From contig JBANSL010000004.1 of the NCBI GenBank assembly GCA_037127255.1, positions 74,732,627 to 74,796,626 on the forward strand: 64,000 nucleotides of DNA. Reading direction: 5' to 3'. Shown piece by piece: positions 23,068-33,556 of this stretch. The first letter of the stretch is position 1, and every line of letters starts with the position of its first letter. The position numbers were made by a program, and so were the translations under genes. The notes under the pieces were generated by a model that saw only the letters and a list, made by a program, of their open reading frames with translations, did no database searches and was not told the DNA's origin. Source of the stretch: Persicaria tinctoria (Eukaryota > Streptophyta > Magnoliopsida > Caryophyllales > Polygonaceae).

Positions 23068-23590
23068 TTTTTTATTATTATTATTTTGGTAAATAGAGAG
23101 TGGTTATCCGAGAGTCGAACCGGGGACGTTTAGATATTATATATCTTAAGATCTTTTTCCTTTTTTATTAGTTAAAAATTCAAGTCTAATCATACCTGAA
23201 ACTCGATGGTCAGCCAAGTCGACAGACGAAAAACCATCAATACAAGAAAACACAATAACACAAATCAACAAAGAATAAAGAAAAGACCCAACCAATCCTT
23301 ACAAGTCGTCAGCCAGCAGAGAAGTCGATGGAGACCAAGATGCGCCACGAGTGCTAAGAGCATGAGAGAGTGCAAAGACTCACGATGGTACCCTAGTAGG
23401 AAAGGGCGACTCATGGGGAAGTGTGCGTCGCCGACATTGCCCCCACCTAAATGAAGGATTTTCAAAGACCACAAACACAACCACAATCATGTTGTCGATC
23501 AAATAAGATGCTCGATATTGCAACCCAATATAGATCAATCACACCCACATTAAATCTTTAAGATCTTTTCCAACTCGATCACCCGACATA
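23068..23590 (-). mobile_element. tRNA-derived SINE split by a retroposon
   Basis: On the minus strand, GTGATCGAGTTGG (about 23573-23585, A-box-like) and GGTTCGACTCT (B box, 23111-23121) are followed by a body ending in an AAT/A-rich tail (23070-23090). The two boxes belong to one short SINE of about 115 bp but are separated by R3 copy A, inserted between them with its own target duplication. Removing that insert restores tRNA-like box spacing. Confidence 0.6.
23161..23557 (-). mobile_element. Retroposon family R3, copy A
   Basis: T-rich low-coordinate end (poly(A) on minus). It is flanked by TTAAGATCTTTTTCC (23146-23160) and TTAAGATCTTTTCC (23558-23571), a target duplication with one base difference. 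Homologous to 35145-35419: shared ATTAGNTAARAATT start, AACACAAATCAAC, GAGTCGA/AAGTCGATGGA and the GAGAGNRCRANGACTCAC block. An 82-codon opening at 23206 is not considered coding. Confidence 0.75.
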
Positions 23591-24065
23591 ATTTTCCTTC
23601 TTTTTTTTTATCGTAAATCGCTTAAGGTAAAAAAAACCCTCTTTGAATGAATGGGCCATATCTTTGATCAATTTGTACAGTACTAGCTAGTAACATTTTG
23701 GATGGGGCCCATTATGCGGACTTTAATGCCAATTTAACCCATTAATCTCAGTTTCCAATTCCACTTATTATTTCTTTTCTACTCCAACAAATTAGGTTTT
23801 GTTCGTACGGGTAATTAGTTGAAAATGGAAAGGTTTTTAAAATAAGTCTAAATTCAAATATTTGTGATTTTTAAGCACTGATTTTAAAATAAAATCAGTA
23901 GTTGAGATCCTCTCAACTCTATAGTAGAGTTTTTTTACAAACTCTACCTAAACTCTCCCCAATTATTATAGTGGATGTGATCACAGAAAGGTTTGCGCAA
24001 TTGAAATATCTTACATCGACTCAAATCTTTTAACGATAAAAATAAAAACTCCTATATAATAATTA
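23591..24065. other. Intergenic
   Basis: No gene recognised. Confidence 0.6.
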
Positions 24066-24112
24066 CTTCCTCCTAAAATATAAATAATTTAATTTTTAAT
24101 ATATTTTTGGCA

Positions 24113-25210
24113 AAACTAATTAAAATAGCCCAACATTTGGAGTAGGGGTGGAAATCACCCGTGGGTGACCGATTCACCCGACCCACCCGGCCCGAATATC
24201 CGGGTGAAAACCCGAAAAAAACCGGGTGATGGATGGGTGATGGGTCGGGTGAAATGGGTGATGGGTCGGGTGATGGGTGATAGGTTTTCACCCACTACCC
24301 GACCCATTACCCGACCCATCACCCGAACCGCTAAATCATCCGCTAGCTCACCAGTTAGTCCACCCGTTTATTATAAAAGACTTATAAATATATACATAAA
24401 TAAATAAATAAATAATAGTTTGAAAATAAATAAATATTGTATTACATACCCTTGGCCTTGACAAATAAGTATCACCATCTTGTTCGGCATTTTCCTTCTT
24501 TTGGACAAGGGAATGCTTCTTTGTAGCTCCATCGATTTATTTTTACTTATGATTTGAAGCTTTAATTAGATTTCTACTTTCCAATAGCTTCTTATGCATT
24601 TCCATTTGTAGTTCATTTAGTTTATGACTTATGTTATTTTGGTCGATATAATCTTATTTTGGCTTCAATATATGGTCGATTGCTTCATGTAATTTTATTT
24701 TGGCTTCAACCGTTCAACGTGTTTGGTTTCACCCGATTAATCACCCGACCCACCCGATCACCCGATAGGTCGGGTGAGATTTTTTTTAGACGGGTCGGGT
24801 GAAAAAATAGTCCCACCCATCCATCACCCGACCCATTTCCACCCCTAATTTGGAGGAGTGTTAAAAATATATCCTCGTCTTTCAATAGTAAGAAAAAAAA
24901 CTCAATCTTTGGGAGATGTGATAACAAACTATCCCAATTGTTTTTACGACTATAAATACGGGCAAAAATGATGACATATAATTAACAAAATTAAGATTTT
25001 GATGAATATTGGATGATATTGACTTGTTTCAATAAAAATGAGTTCATTTAACAAATTTTAGGTCATTGTTTTAGCCCAATTCATGGTCGAAAAAATGAAT
25101 CGGGATACTTTGTTACCATCTCCTTCAAAGGTCAGGTTATTTTTCTTACAGTTGAAAGGTTGAGATATTTTTTAACACTCCTTTAAAGGTCGGGTTATTT
25201 TAATTAGTTT
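24113..25210. mobile_element. Unclassified TIR element, middle layer
   Basis: Inverted ends AAACTAATTAAAATAGCCCA (left) and, as complement of the right end, AAACTAATTAAAATAACCCG. The match extends about 30 bp. It is interrupted by the hAT element at 24143-24847. No coding capacity; superfamily not determined. Confidence 0.6.
24143..24847. mobile_element. Non-autonomous hAT element (705 bp)
   Basis: Ends TAGGGGTGGAAAT and ATTTCCACCCCTA. A perfect 8-bp duplication ATTTGGAG flanks it at 24135-24142 and 24848-24855, the hAT length. Both ends carry many CGGGTGA/TCACCCG words, typical of subterminal transposase-site clusters. No transposase. Confidence 0.95.
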
Positions 25211-25360
25211 CACTTTTTTGTTTTTTTTAAGTTAAAAATCATAAAATATTAATTTAAAAAATGTATTTATTAATAATTAGTATAAATTTTTATGAAAAAG
25301 TAATTAAAAAAAAGGTTATTATTTTATCGAGTTTTGACGTGTATTTTAAAACTAATGGAG

Positions 25361-25831
25361 TAATATTTATGTTAAAATATGGATTCATACTAGTGTGTAA
25401 ATAATTATCCCACCATTCCCACAAAAACTCAAATGTGTTTGTAAAATAGTATTCAACTACTAATCGAATCGATACGTAATATCACCGTAATATTCAATTT
25501 CAATTATCATTGTTTACATGTAATTTCAATCATCATTAAGTTTACGTGTCAAAACATTGTAGTTGCAATCATGATATTGATGTTTCTGGATGCTAATAGA
25601 TTGATCATTTAACTTTTAATACTTTGCTCCAAATTGAATTCGATAGTCAATTTTAGCAATTGAAGAGAAACAATGAAAAACATCATAACCAAATATTCGA
25701 AAGTGAAACTGTTTGACTAACCGCTCTAATATCGTCTCATTAATATGGGACCGGGTCGTGTAAATAGGATAATATGGCCAAACAATTCGGCATTCGCATA
25801 AGTTTTTGATGAAATTTTATTTCAAAATTAA
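25361..25831. other. Intergenic
   Basis: No gene recognised. Confidence 0.6.
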
Positions 25832-27324
25832 TCTATATAAACTCTTAATTTAGAAAAGTTTAGGATGATGTGTCAATCTTAGAGGCATTTTTGGAGTCTT
25901 ACTATTTTTTTTTTTGCCATTTTTCTTGGATTTTCTTTAGGGCGATTTTGGTACTTGGCCTTTTTTAAATATCCAATTAGTCACCTAGCCCATAAATCAA
26001 TTTAATTAGTTTGCCCTCGCCCCTTTCCCAATTGGGTGGGTTGGTCAATGGTCAACCATTTGACCATTGACCGGTCAACGGTTGACCGTTGACCGGTCAA
26101 CGTTGACCAACCCATTTTGATGCCAACTTTTTTTTTTAAGTGATGCCATATTTTACCGTTTTGATGCCAAAATTTTACTATATTTTATTTTCACTTTGAT
26201 GCCACTTTTTTATGTCAATTTTTTTATAATATTTTTTTTACCGTGATGCCATATTTTTGATGATATTTTTTCAAAGTAGTATTTTTGATGACATTTTTTT
26301 CTTTAATGTGATACAAATTTTTCAAAATGGCATCAATGGTCAACGTGACATTAGAGTAAACAAAAAATGTCATCAAAGTTTAAAAAAAGTGTCATCCAAT
26401 AATTTAATTAGAAAAGTGGCATCAGATTGAAAATAAAATGTAATAAAATTTTGGCATCAAAACGGTAAAATATGACATCACAAAAAATGTCATCAATGTT
26501 TTAAAAAAGTGACATTAAAAAAAATTCATCCAATCATTTCATTAGAAAAGTGACAATAAGGTGACAATATTTTGATTCCACGTTTTAAGCTCTTATGCCA
26601 TCAATTATATAAAATTGTCACCACAAAATGTTGGCATCAAAACGGTAAAATATGGCATCACAAAAAAAAAGAAAAAAAAAAGTTGGCATCAAAAAAAAAA
26701 AAAAGTTGGAATCAAAAAAAAAAAGAAAAAAAAGTTGGCATCAAAATGGGTTGACCGGTCAACGTTGACCGTTGACCGGTCAAGAGGGCTAAGCAAGCTA
26801 AAAAAACAATTAATGGGCTAAGCATACTAAAAAAACAATTAATGGATCTATCTAGCTAACCAAATATGCTAAAAGGGTTTTTTCACCAAATTCCCTCTTT
26901 TCTTTAATTCTCCTTTTTTCTTCTTCTCCCTTTAATTATCTTTTTTCTTTCATTTTATTAACTATTGGGATTAATTCAAAACATTTAATTCAATCTAATA
27001 TAACTATTGGGCTTAATCAAATTTACTTACTAACTATTGGGCTTAATTCAAAACATTGAATATAACTACTGATTATGACACATCACATTTAAACAATGTT
27101 ATAATGATATTGATATTATTATTATTGAGTAATTTAAAATATCTATATATATGTATTATACTTTACATAAGATTTTTAAAAAAAAATTCTGAAATAATTA
27201 TAAGATACATTAATTGTAAAGTTTATTTTTATTTTTATCATAACATTTATTAATATTTTATAATATATATATATATAATATTTTAGTTTATAAAAAACGC
27301 GTCATGACGCGGGAATCGTACTAG
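25832..27324 (+). mobile_element. Non-autonomous Helitron, family A
   Basis: Begins TCTATATAAACTC after an A and ends with the perfect palindrome CGCGTCATGACGCG (27298-27311) plus GGAATCGTACTAG before a T. The 5' end includes an inverted pair, AAACTCTT and (mutated) AAAAGTTT. It contains the MULE-like foldback element at 25940-26897. Confidence 0.92.
25940..26897. mobile_element. MULE-like foldback element inserted in the Helitron
   Basis: Flanked by a perfect 9-bp duplication TTTTCTTTA (25931-25939 and 26898-26906), the Mutator length. Helitron relatives at 48140, 48330 and 48500 show the empty site GATTTTCTTTAATTCT. Termini are GGG-rich and only partly inverted. The inner arms form a long inverted repeat around GATGCCAAAATTTTAC and carry several TTGACCGGTCAA palindromes at both ends. 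Non-coding. Confidence 0.85.
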
Positions 27325-27724
27325 TTGACAATTAAATGAATAGTTATCGCTTAAACAAGTTGAAAATCAATTTTGTTAGTGGTACCGAAAATAATTGTTA
27401 ATGTAAAAGAGGGAATCATGGAGTGAGAAATACGTAACCTTGTTTTCCTCTTTAGGTGGCGGTTGAGACGTATTGGCGCCGCGCAACGGCCAATGCCACG
27501 GCGCCACTCTCTACTATACTCTTACCTCTATCAAAAAGGAAGCCTATGTTTTTGTTTATTAATCACTACCATTTGTTTAATCTTTCACTTAAAGATTGCT
27601 TTTGTTAGGGTTGTTATTCAAACCGATTCAGTAGAGTATTGGTTGTTTATATCCAGCTCGTTTAGAAACGAGTATAACTCGAACTTAGCATAATTTAGAC
27701 TCGAGCTAAATTTTTTGCTTAAAA
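27325..27724. other. Intergenic with a GC hairpin
   Basis: TTGGCGCCG and CGGCGCCA form a short hairpin at about 27470-27505. No gene. Sequence near 27655-27720 (CTCGTTTA, ACGAG, CTCGAAC words) resembles 28970-29060 on the other side of the gypsy fragment, so that fragment may sit inside another repeat. Confidence 0.4.
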
Positions 27725-27966
27725 CTATTAGGATCTTGGTTAGTTAGTCCCAATAACCGAGAGAGTGTATAACCAACAATTTGTATGAATATATGAATGA
27801 CCTCAATACAAGTTGTCCAACATTTCTTATAGTGTTCCACAAGTGCTAGTCACCATGTGCCTAGCATCATATATCCTATAACCCCCTTCCTAAGACCAAC
27901 CTTGTCCTCAAGGTTCTAAGAAGAAGAAAAATCAGGAAATTGATGGATGATATGCCTTGTTGGTTC
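27725..27966 (-). mobile_element. 3' end and LTR start of the gypsy chromovirus fragment
   Basis: Minus-strand continuation after the integrase: an ACCTTGAGGACAAGGTTGGT-type stretch and a GGAAGGGGG purine tract near 27887, then LTR-like sequence. It is cut near 27725; the exact boundary is uncertain. Confidence 0.45.
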
Positions 27967-28966
27967 TCATGTTGCTTCCTCAACTGGTAGATTGTTCCAT
28001 TTCACCAACCATTCCACTACCGGATCCCCATTAGTGAGGTGAATAACTCTGGAGTCTAATACAACCTCTGGTGCAGCAACGATCACCCCTTCATCACCAG
28101 TCACGGGAAGCTCCAGATTCACTGTCACAACCGGACCAATCCTCTTCTTCAATTGAGAGATGTGAAACACAGGGTGGAGTCTTGATGAAGGTAGCAATGC
28201 CAATCTGTAAGCTGTTTCTCCCATCCCGGCAGTGATTTCAAATAGACCATAATACTTTGCACTGAGCTTGAGGCATTTGCGTAAAGCTAATGAAGTCTGT
28301 CTATATGATTGTAATTTCAAATACACCATATTGCCCGGCCACCAGAAGCACTCTTTCTGAGCGTTTGTTGTCTGCAAAAAACTTCATGCGCTCCAGGGCA
28401 ACAGATAACCCTTCTTTTAACAAAGTCAGAGTAGGATCCCTTTCCTGAAACCGGTCTTCAACTGAAGCTGTTGTGACACTACTTGAACGAATTCCCAGTT
28501 GTGGTGGACTGTAGCCATAAAGAGCTTGAAAGGGAGATGTCTTCAAGGCTGTTTGATAGGATGTATTATACCACCATTCCGCTAATGAAAGCCACTTAGC
28601 CCACTGCCTTGGTATTGCCAAATACATGCATCTCAGGTAAGTCTCAAGGCATTGATTAACACGTATTGTCTGTCCATCGGTTTGTGGATGGTAAGTTGTT
28701 GACATCTTCAATGTCGTGCCGAGAGCAGTGAACAATTCCCTCCACATGTGGCTTGTGAAGACCTTGTCTCGATCAGATACAATGTCCTTAGGTAGTCCGT
28801 GCAGCTTGTATATATTGTCAAGGACAAGCTTGGCTACTTGACTAGCTGTAAACGGATGAATGAGCAACAAAAAATGGCAGTACTTATTGAGCCTGTCAAC
28901 TATCACCAAAACCACATCAAACCCGTTTGACTTAGGCAGACCTTCAACAAAGTCCATACTCGAGTT
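27967..28966 (-). pseudogene. Ty3/gypsy chromovirus integrase with chromodomain, broken
   Basis: Starts abruptly at MDFVEGLPKSNGFD. The core shows VIVDRLNKYCHF (first Asp nearby), SDRDKVF (second Asp) and YHPQTDGQT followed by Ile where family members have the catalytic Glu. The frame shifts near 28350; then NMVYLKLQSYRQTS, HPVFHISQLKK (integrase C-terminus) and PEVVLDSRV...VKWNNLPVEEAT (chromodomain). The chromodomain Trp codon is a TGA (27967-27969). Missing RT and gag, one catalytic residue change, one frameshift and one stop make it inactive. Chromovirus assignment is firm. Confidence 0.9.
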
Positions 28967-29417
28967 ATTTGAGCTTAAATTGAGTAAGTTGAGCTTAAAA
29001 ATGTGTACATACTCGCCTTGTTTAGAAAATGAACGAGTTTGAACCGATCTTTTATCAAGTCGAACTCGAACTATTCGGCTCACATAACAGTCCTACTTTT
29101 GCTTGTATAATTTTTTTTGTTCAGATTATTGATTTTCATTTATTCTCACTAGCATTTGTTTGATGTTAAAGAGTTAAAAGTTAAGTTTTTGAAAAAAAAA
29201 GGTAAGATCTAAGAGTACTCATTCGATATATGAAGCAAATATCCTCACTGTAATAAAATATCGGATATATCGCATATTTAAAATTCAATATGATAAAAAC
29301 ATATCGGTTAAAATTTATTAGTCAACACATAAAAAAATAGTCAACGATGATATTTAGTGATATATCACTAATATATCCTCAATATTTTGCGATATATCGA
29401 TGATATTTATTTATTAC
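28967..29417. other. AT-rich spacer before the copia element
   Basis: Repeat-like words TTGAGCTTAAA and GAACGAG near 28975-29060; the remainder is AT-rich. No gene. Confidence 0.5.
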
Positions 29418-29555
29418 TGATAGATTACATAGGTCGTAATATTGTATAGTGGGCTAAAAGTCCATTAATGCCCAATACCTTTGTAATCTATATATATGTT
29501 ATATCAATGAATGGAAACCCTAAGGAGGACTTTACATCAATTCTATCATTCTACA
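29418..29555 (+). repeat. 5' LTR of the copia element
   Basis: 138 bp, TG...CA. It contains CTATATATATGTTATATC as a likely TATA region. Confidence 0.96.
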
Positions 29556-29567
29556 TGGTATCACAGC
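29556..29567 (+). other. Primer binding site
   Basis: TGGTATCACAGC directly after the LTR: one mismatch from the usual initiator-Met tRNA site TGGTATCAGAGC. Confidence 0.9.
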
Positions 29568-29592
29568 TTTTTCTTCCTAACGGAACCCTAAA

Positions 29593-30306
29593 TTGATCCT
29601 CCCGCCTCCTCTGTCCGGCTCACCGTCGCCGATCATCCTCTTCCACTGTCTCTCTCTCGCTCCCTCGCTCACATCACTTGTCTCCATGGCTCTCTACGAT
29701 CACCAACATCACTCCTTCTTTGGATACTCTAGACATCCTACCCCTCGACATGCCGGTCCTCAGGCCTCTCTGACATCGCCTGACCCAGGCTATGTTCCGT
29801 CAGCTCTGCATCACGCCTTCTCCTCTACACATCCGACATCTCCAGACTCTTCTTGGTACATGGACACTGGTGCCACCTCCCACATGACGAACTCCTCAGG
29901 TAACCTCTCATCTATTTTCTTTAAGGGTCCGGCCCACTCTATTATCGTCGGAAATGGTGGTCGTCTTGCTACTTCGGGAATTGGCCACGCCAAATTACAG
30001 ACCCCAACCCACCCACTACACCTCAACAATGTCCTTATTGCCCCAAAGATTGTCAAAAACCTTATCTCTGTCCGTCGGTTCACTACTGACAACAACGTTT
30101 CCCTTACGTTTGATCCCTATGGTTTCTCTGTGAACGATCTTACTACGGGGGTTACTCGCATGAGATGTAACAGCACCGGGGAGCTCTACCCTGTTACCCT
30201 GTCACACCACCTCCTGCGTCTAGTCAGTCGTGTCCGGTCGCCCTCTCGGCATCTTCGTCCAGCCTGTGGCATGCACGCTTGGGCCATCCCAGCGCTGCCG
30301 TTCTAG
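29593..30306 (+). pseudogene. Copia polyprotein part 1: protease (gag lost)
   Basis: The frame contains SSWYMDTGATSHMT, the aspartic protease active site, followed by the IIVGNGG and LNNVLIAPKIVKNLISV strands typical of copia. The expected gag (UBN2-type) and CCHC zinc knuckle are missing, replaced by a short Ser/Pro/His-rich leader. The frame slips near 30195 within a repeated CCCTGT, before the LWHARLGHP pre-integrase block. Confidence 0.88.
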
Positions 30307-31639
30307 ATGTCCTCCGTTCCCAGAACCTTGTCACCTGTACTAAAGACCCACGTTCTGGTTTATGCTCTTCCTGCCAACTAGGCAAACATGCCAGACTGCC
30401 GTTCCAACGATCTTTGACCTCTACCCTTGCTCCCTTTGATATCATTCACAGCGACATTTGGACCTCTCCCGTGCCTAGCAAGGAGGGTCACAAGTACTAC
30501 CTCTTGTTTCTGGATGATTACACTCATTACTTATGGGTCTTCCCGTTGCATTTCAAGTCCCAAGTGTTTCCTATTTTTGCCAGATTCCATACCTACATCA
30601 AAACACAATTCCACATGTCCATCAAATGTTTCCAATGTGACAATGGTCGTGAATTTGACAACAAAGACTTTCACTCCTTCTTTGCCGCAAATGGGATCTC
30701 ATATCGCTTGTCTTGCCCCTATACTTCTCAGCAGAATGGCAAGGCAGAAAGAATCATCAGAACCATTACCAACATGATGCGCTCTCTCCTCTTCCACGCA
30801 TCTATTCCCCTTCCCTATTGGCCTCACGCCTTATCCACCACATGTTATCTCCTAAACATTCTCCCTTCCACTACCCTACACAATCGCTCGCCAGCTCAGT
30901 CACTTTATTACGCCGAGCCTAGGTATGATCACCTTTGTACATTTGGTTGCTTGTGCTTCCCTAATCAAGCATCCACCACCCCCCACAAGCTTTACCCTCG
31001 CTCTACCCCTTGTGTCTTTCTTGGCTACCCATCCGATCATCGCGGTTATATTTGCCTCGATATCAAGACTCACAGGATCATTCTCTCTCGTCATGTCACC
31101 TTTGATGAGTCGCGATTTCCCTTCGCATCTCCCACACCCCCTGTGTCGTCGACAGAGTCTGATTCACCATTCCCTCACTTCATTCTTCCCCAGAGCTCTC
31201 CCGGTGCTCCTGCGTCTCCCCCTCCCCCACCTCCCTCGCCACCCCCCACCACAAGACCACACACCCGCAGCGTCTCCGGAGTCTTCCGACCCCGTCAGAT
31301 CGTCTCCATGACCACCGCCCATCACCCCGCTATCCACCGTCCATCACATCGCCAAACACCCTCGTCTCCCCTACGCGCGGCGCCCGCCGCAACCCCAAAT
31401 GCGGCACCCGCCGCATGTTTACCCTCCCTGGCGGCGCCCGCCGCAGCCCTGGCGGCGCCCGCCGCAAACCCTGCGGCGCCCGCCGCAACCCACTTTGCTG
31501 CACCCGCCGCTTCGTACCCCCCTGGCGGCGCCCGCCGCACCTGCACCCGCCGCCCCCGTCCTTCCCGGCTCCCAGACCTCCCTCTCCCCCATCCCCACCT
31601 CCCACAAAACAGCCCTCCTCGACCCGAATTGGTAGGCGG
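30200..31639 (+). pseudogene. Copia polyprotein part 2: integrase and linker
   Basis: SLWHARLGHPSAAV and CSSCQLGKHARLPF (GAG-pre-integrase zinc module), then the integrase triad in IIHSDIW, QCDNGREF and QQNGKAERIIR. The core looks intact. The linker to RT is Pro/Ala-rich and includes a GC-rich minisatellite (31375-31560). The frame is lost in the linker and an in-frame TAG precedes the RT start in the RT frame (DPNW then stop, about 31634-31636). Confidence 0.88.
31375..31560. repeat. GC-rich GCGGCGCCCGCCGCA minisatellite in the copia linker
   Basis: About ten degenerate copies of CGGCGCCCGCCGCA-type units encoding Ala-Ala-Pro-Ala repeats, in an otherwise AT-rich neighbourhood. Each unit is nearly self-complementary. 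Confidence 0.9.
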
Positions 31640-31641
31640 CT

Positions 31642-33138
31642 ATGCTCGACGAATACATGGCCCTTACAAAGAATGGTACTTGGGTTCTTGTCCCGCGCCC
31701 TCCAGCGGCGAACGTCGTTCGCTGTATGTGGCTCTTCCGTCACAAGTTCCGCTCTGATGGGACGTTGGAGCGCTATAAAGCACGTCTTGTCGTCAACGGT
31801 CGATCCCAGCAGGTAGGTATTGATTGTGATGAGACCTTCAGCCCCGTGGTCAAGCCTGCCACTATCCGGGTGGTATTGAGTTTAGCTCTGTCGCGCAAAT
31901 GGGCCATTCATCAGCTGGATGTCAAGAACGCTTTTCTGCATGGTCACCTGAATGAGACAGTCTACATGTTTCAACCGCCGGGATTTACTGATGCCGATCG
32001 TCCTAAGCACGTCTGTCTCCTGAAGCGCTCTCTGTATGGTCTGAAACAGGCTCCACGAGCTTGGTTCCAGCGCTTTGCTTCTCATTTGCTCCGCTTGGTT
32101 TTCATTGGCAGCCGCTCGGATTCGTCCCTGTTCATCTATCGCAGAGGCTCCGACATGGCATTTCTGCTACTATATGTTGACGACATCATTCTCACCGCCT
32201 CTTCTGATGCTCTTCGGACGTCGATTATTTCACGGCTAAGTGCTGAATTCGCTATGTCAGATTTGGGCCAGTTGTCTTACTTCTTGGGGGTTGATGTTCA
32301 ACGGCATGCGTCTGGGCTTTTCCTCTCACAAAGTAAGTATGCTGCTGAAATTGTTGCTCGGGCTAACATGAGTAACTGCAATCCGGTCGCCACCCCTGTC
32401 GATACATCCAACAAGCTCAGCGCTCACTCTGGTCCTTTGGTTGATGATCCGACATTATACAGGAGCCTTGCTGGTGCTCTTCAGTATCTCACCTTCACCA
32501 GACCTGATATCAGTTACGCCGTTCAGCAGATCTGCTTGTTTATGCATGCACCCAGGGAACCCCACTTTCATGCCTTAAAGCGGATCATTCGGTACATCAG
32601 CGGCACACTCGAGCTCGGCACCACGATCACTCCTTCCTCTAAGCTTGACCTTGTTGCATACACTGATGCGGATTGGGGTGGTTGTCCTGACACGCGTCGC
32701 TCCACGTCTGGTTACTGTGTCTTCCTCAATGACACCCTTGTGTCGTGGTCGGCCAAGCGTCAGTCCGTCGTGTCTCGCTCCAGCGCTGAAGCCGAATACA
32801 GGGGCGTTGCCAACGTTGTCTCTGAGTGCTCTTGGCTCCGCAATCTCCTGCTTGAGCTCCGTTGCCCTCTTATGAAGGCCACTCTGGTCTACACTGATAA
32901 CATTTCGGCAGTCTATCTGGCTAGCAACCCGGTCCAACATCAACGCACGAAGCACATTGAGCTTGATCTCCACTTCGTCAGGGACAAGGTTGCCATAGGA
33001 CACGTTCGCGTTCTCCATGTCCCGTCCTCATATCAGTACGCTAATATTTTCACCAAGGGTTTACCTAGACAGTTGTTCATTGATTTTCGCTCCAGTCTCA
33101 CTGTACGACCCCCTCCAGTTTCGACTGCGGGGGTTTGA
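31642..33138 (+). pseudogene. Copia polyprotein part 3: reverse transcriptase and RNase H
   Basis: Uninterrupted 498 codons. RT: WLFRHKFRSDGTLERYKARL, QLDVKNAFLHG, SLYGLKQAPRAW and LLLYVDDIILTA with the YVDD catalytic pair. RNase H: AYTDADWGGC, SRSSAEAEYR, YTDNISAVYLA and RTKHIELDLHFVRD. All key residues are present. The block is still coding-competent, but it is cut off from the rest of the polyprotein by the upstream stop and frameshift. Confidence 0.93.
33124..33135 (+). other. Polypurine tract of the copia element
   Basis: ACTGCGGGGGTT just before the 3' LTR. Confidence 0.75.
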
Positions 33139-33273
33139 TAGATTACATAGGTCATAATATTGTATAGTGGGCTAAAAGCCCATTAAGGCCCAATACCTTT
33201 GTAACCTATATATATGTTATATCAATGAATGGAAACCCTAAGGAGGACTTTACATCAATTCTATCATTCTACA
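33136..33273 (+). repeat. 3' LTR of the copia element
   Basis: 138 bp, matching the 5' LTR except at four positions. Confidence 0.96.
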
Positions 33274-33320
33274 ATTACCAATAAATATAATAATGTGATT
33301 AAAAGTTAATTAGCTAATTT

Positions 33321-33556
33321 GATCTCCGTTTCAAAATAAATGTCGTTTGTCCTTATGTGCACGCTTTTTAAGGAGGTAAAAACACTATAAAATATTATTT
33401 TTTTAATCAATCTTTTTTAATAATTTCATACTTATTAGTCATAAGTGTGAACTCATAAAAATAAATTTGTTAAAAAAAAACATTTTATAGAGTTTTTAAC
33501 TCATTAAGATGCGTGCCGAAAAGTTAAGTGACTTTTATTATGGAACGGAGGGAGTA
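33321..33556. mobile_element. Stowaway-type MITE (about 236 bp)
   Basis: Left arm ATCTCCGTTTCAAAATAAAT, right end complement ACTCCCTCCGTTCCATAATA; foldback interior. Right flank TA; the left end is slightly eroded. Confidence 0.85.

Larger units (their letters stand above)
24066..25360. mobile_element. Stowaway-like MITE, outer layer of a three-level nest
   Basis: Left end CTTCCTCCTAAAATATAAAT after TA, right end ACTAATGGAG before TA. The two halves (24066-24112 and 25211-25360) together have the length expected of a Stowaway MITE and are separated by the next element. Confidence 0.55.
29418..33273 (+). mobile_element. Complete Ty1/copia retrotransposon, defective (3856 bp)
   Basis: Two 138-bp LTRs starting TGATAGATTACATAGG and ending CATTCTACA, flanked by a perfect 5-bp duplication ATTAC (29413-29417 and 33274-33278). 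PBS and PPT are in place. Order protease, integrase, RT, RNase H is copia-type. The LTRs differ at 4 of 138 positions by my count. Gag is almost absent: only about 300 bp separate the PBS from the protease motif. Very short LTRs suggest an Ale/Retrofit-like lineage, which is inference. Confidence 0.96.

Noticed and set aside
31330..31743. Gly/Arg-rich minus-strand frame
   Set aside because: Antisense of the copia Ala/Pro minisatellite.
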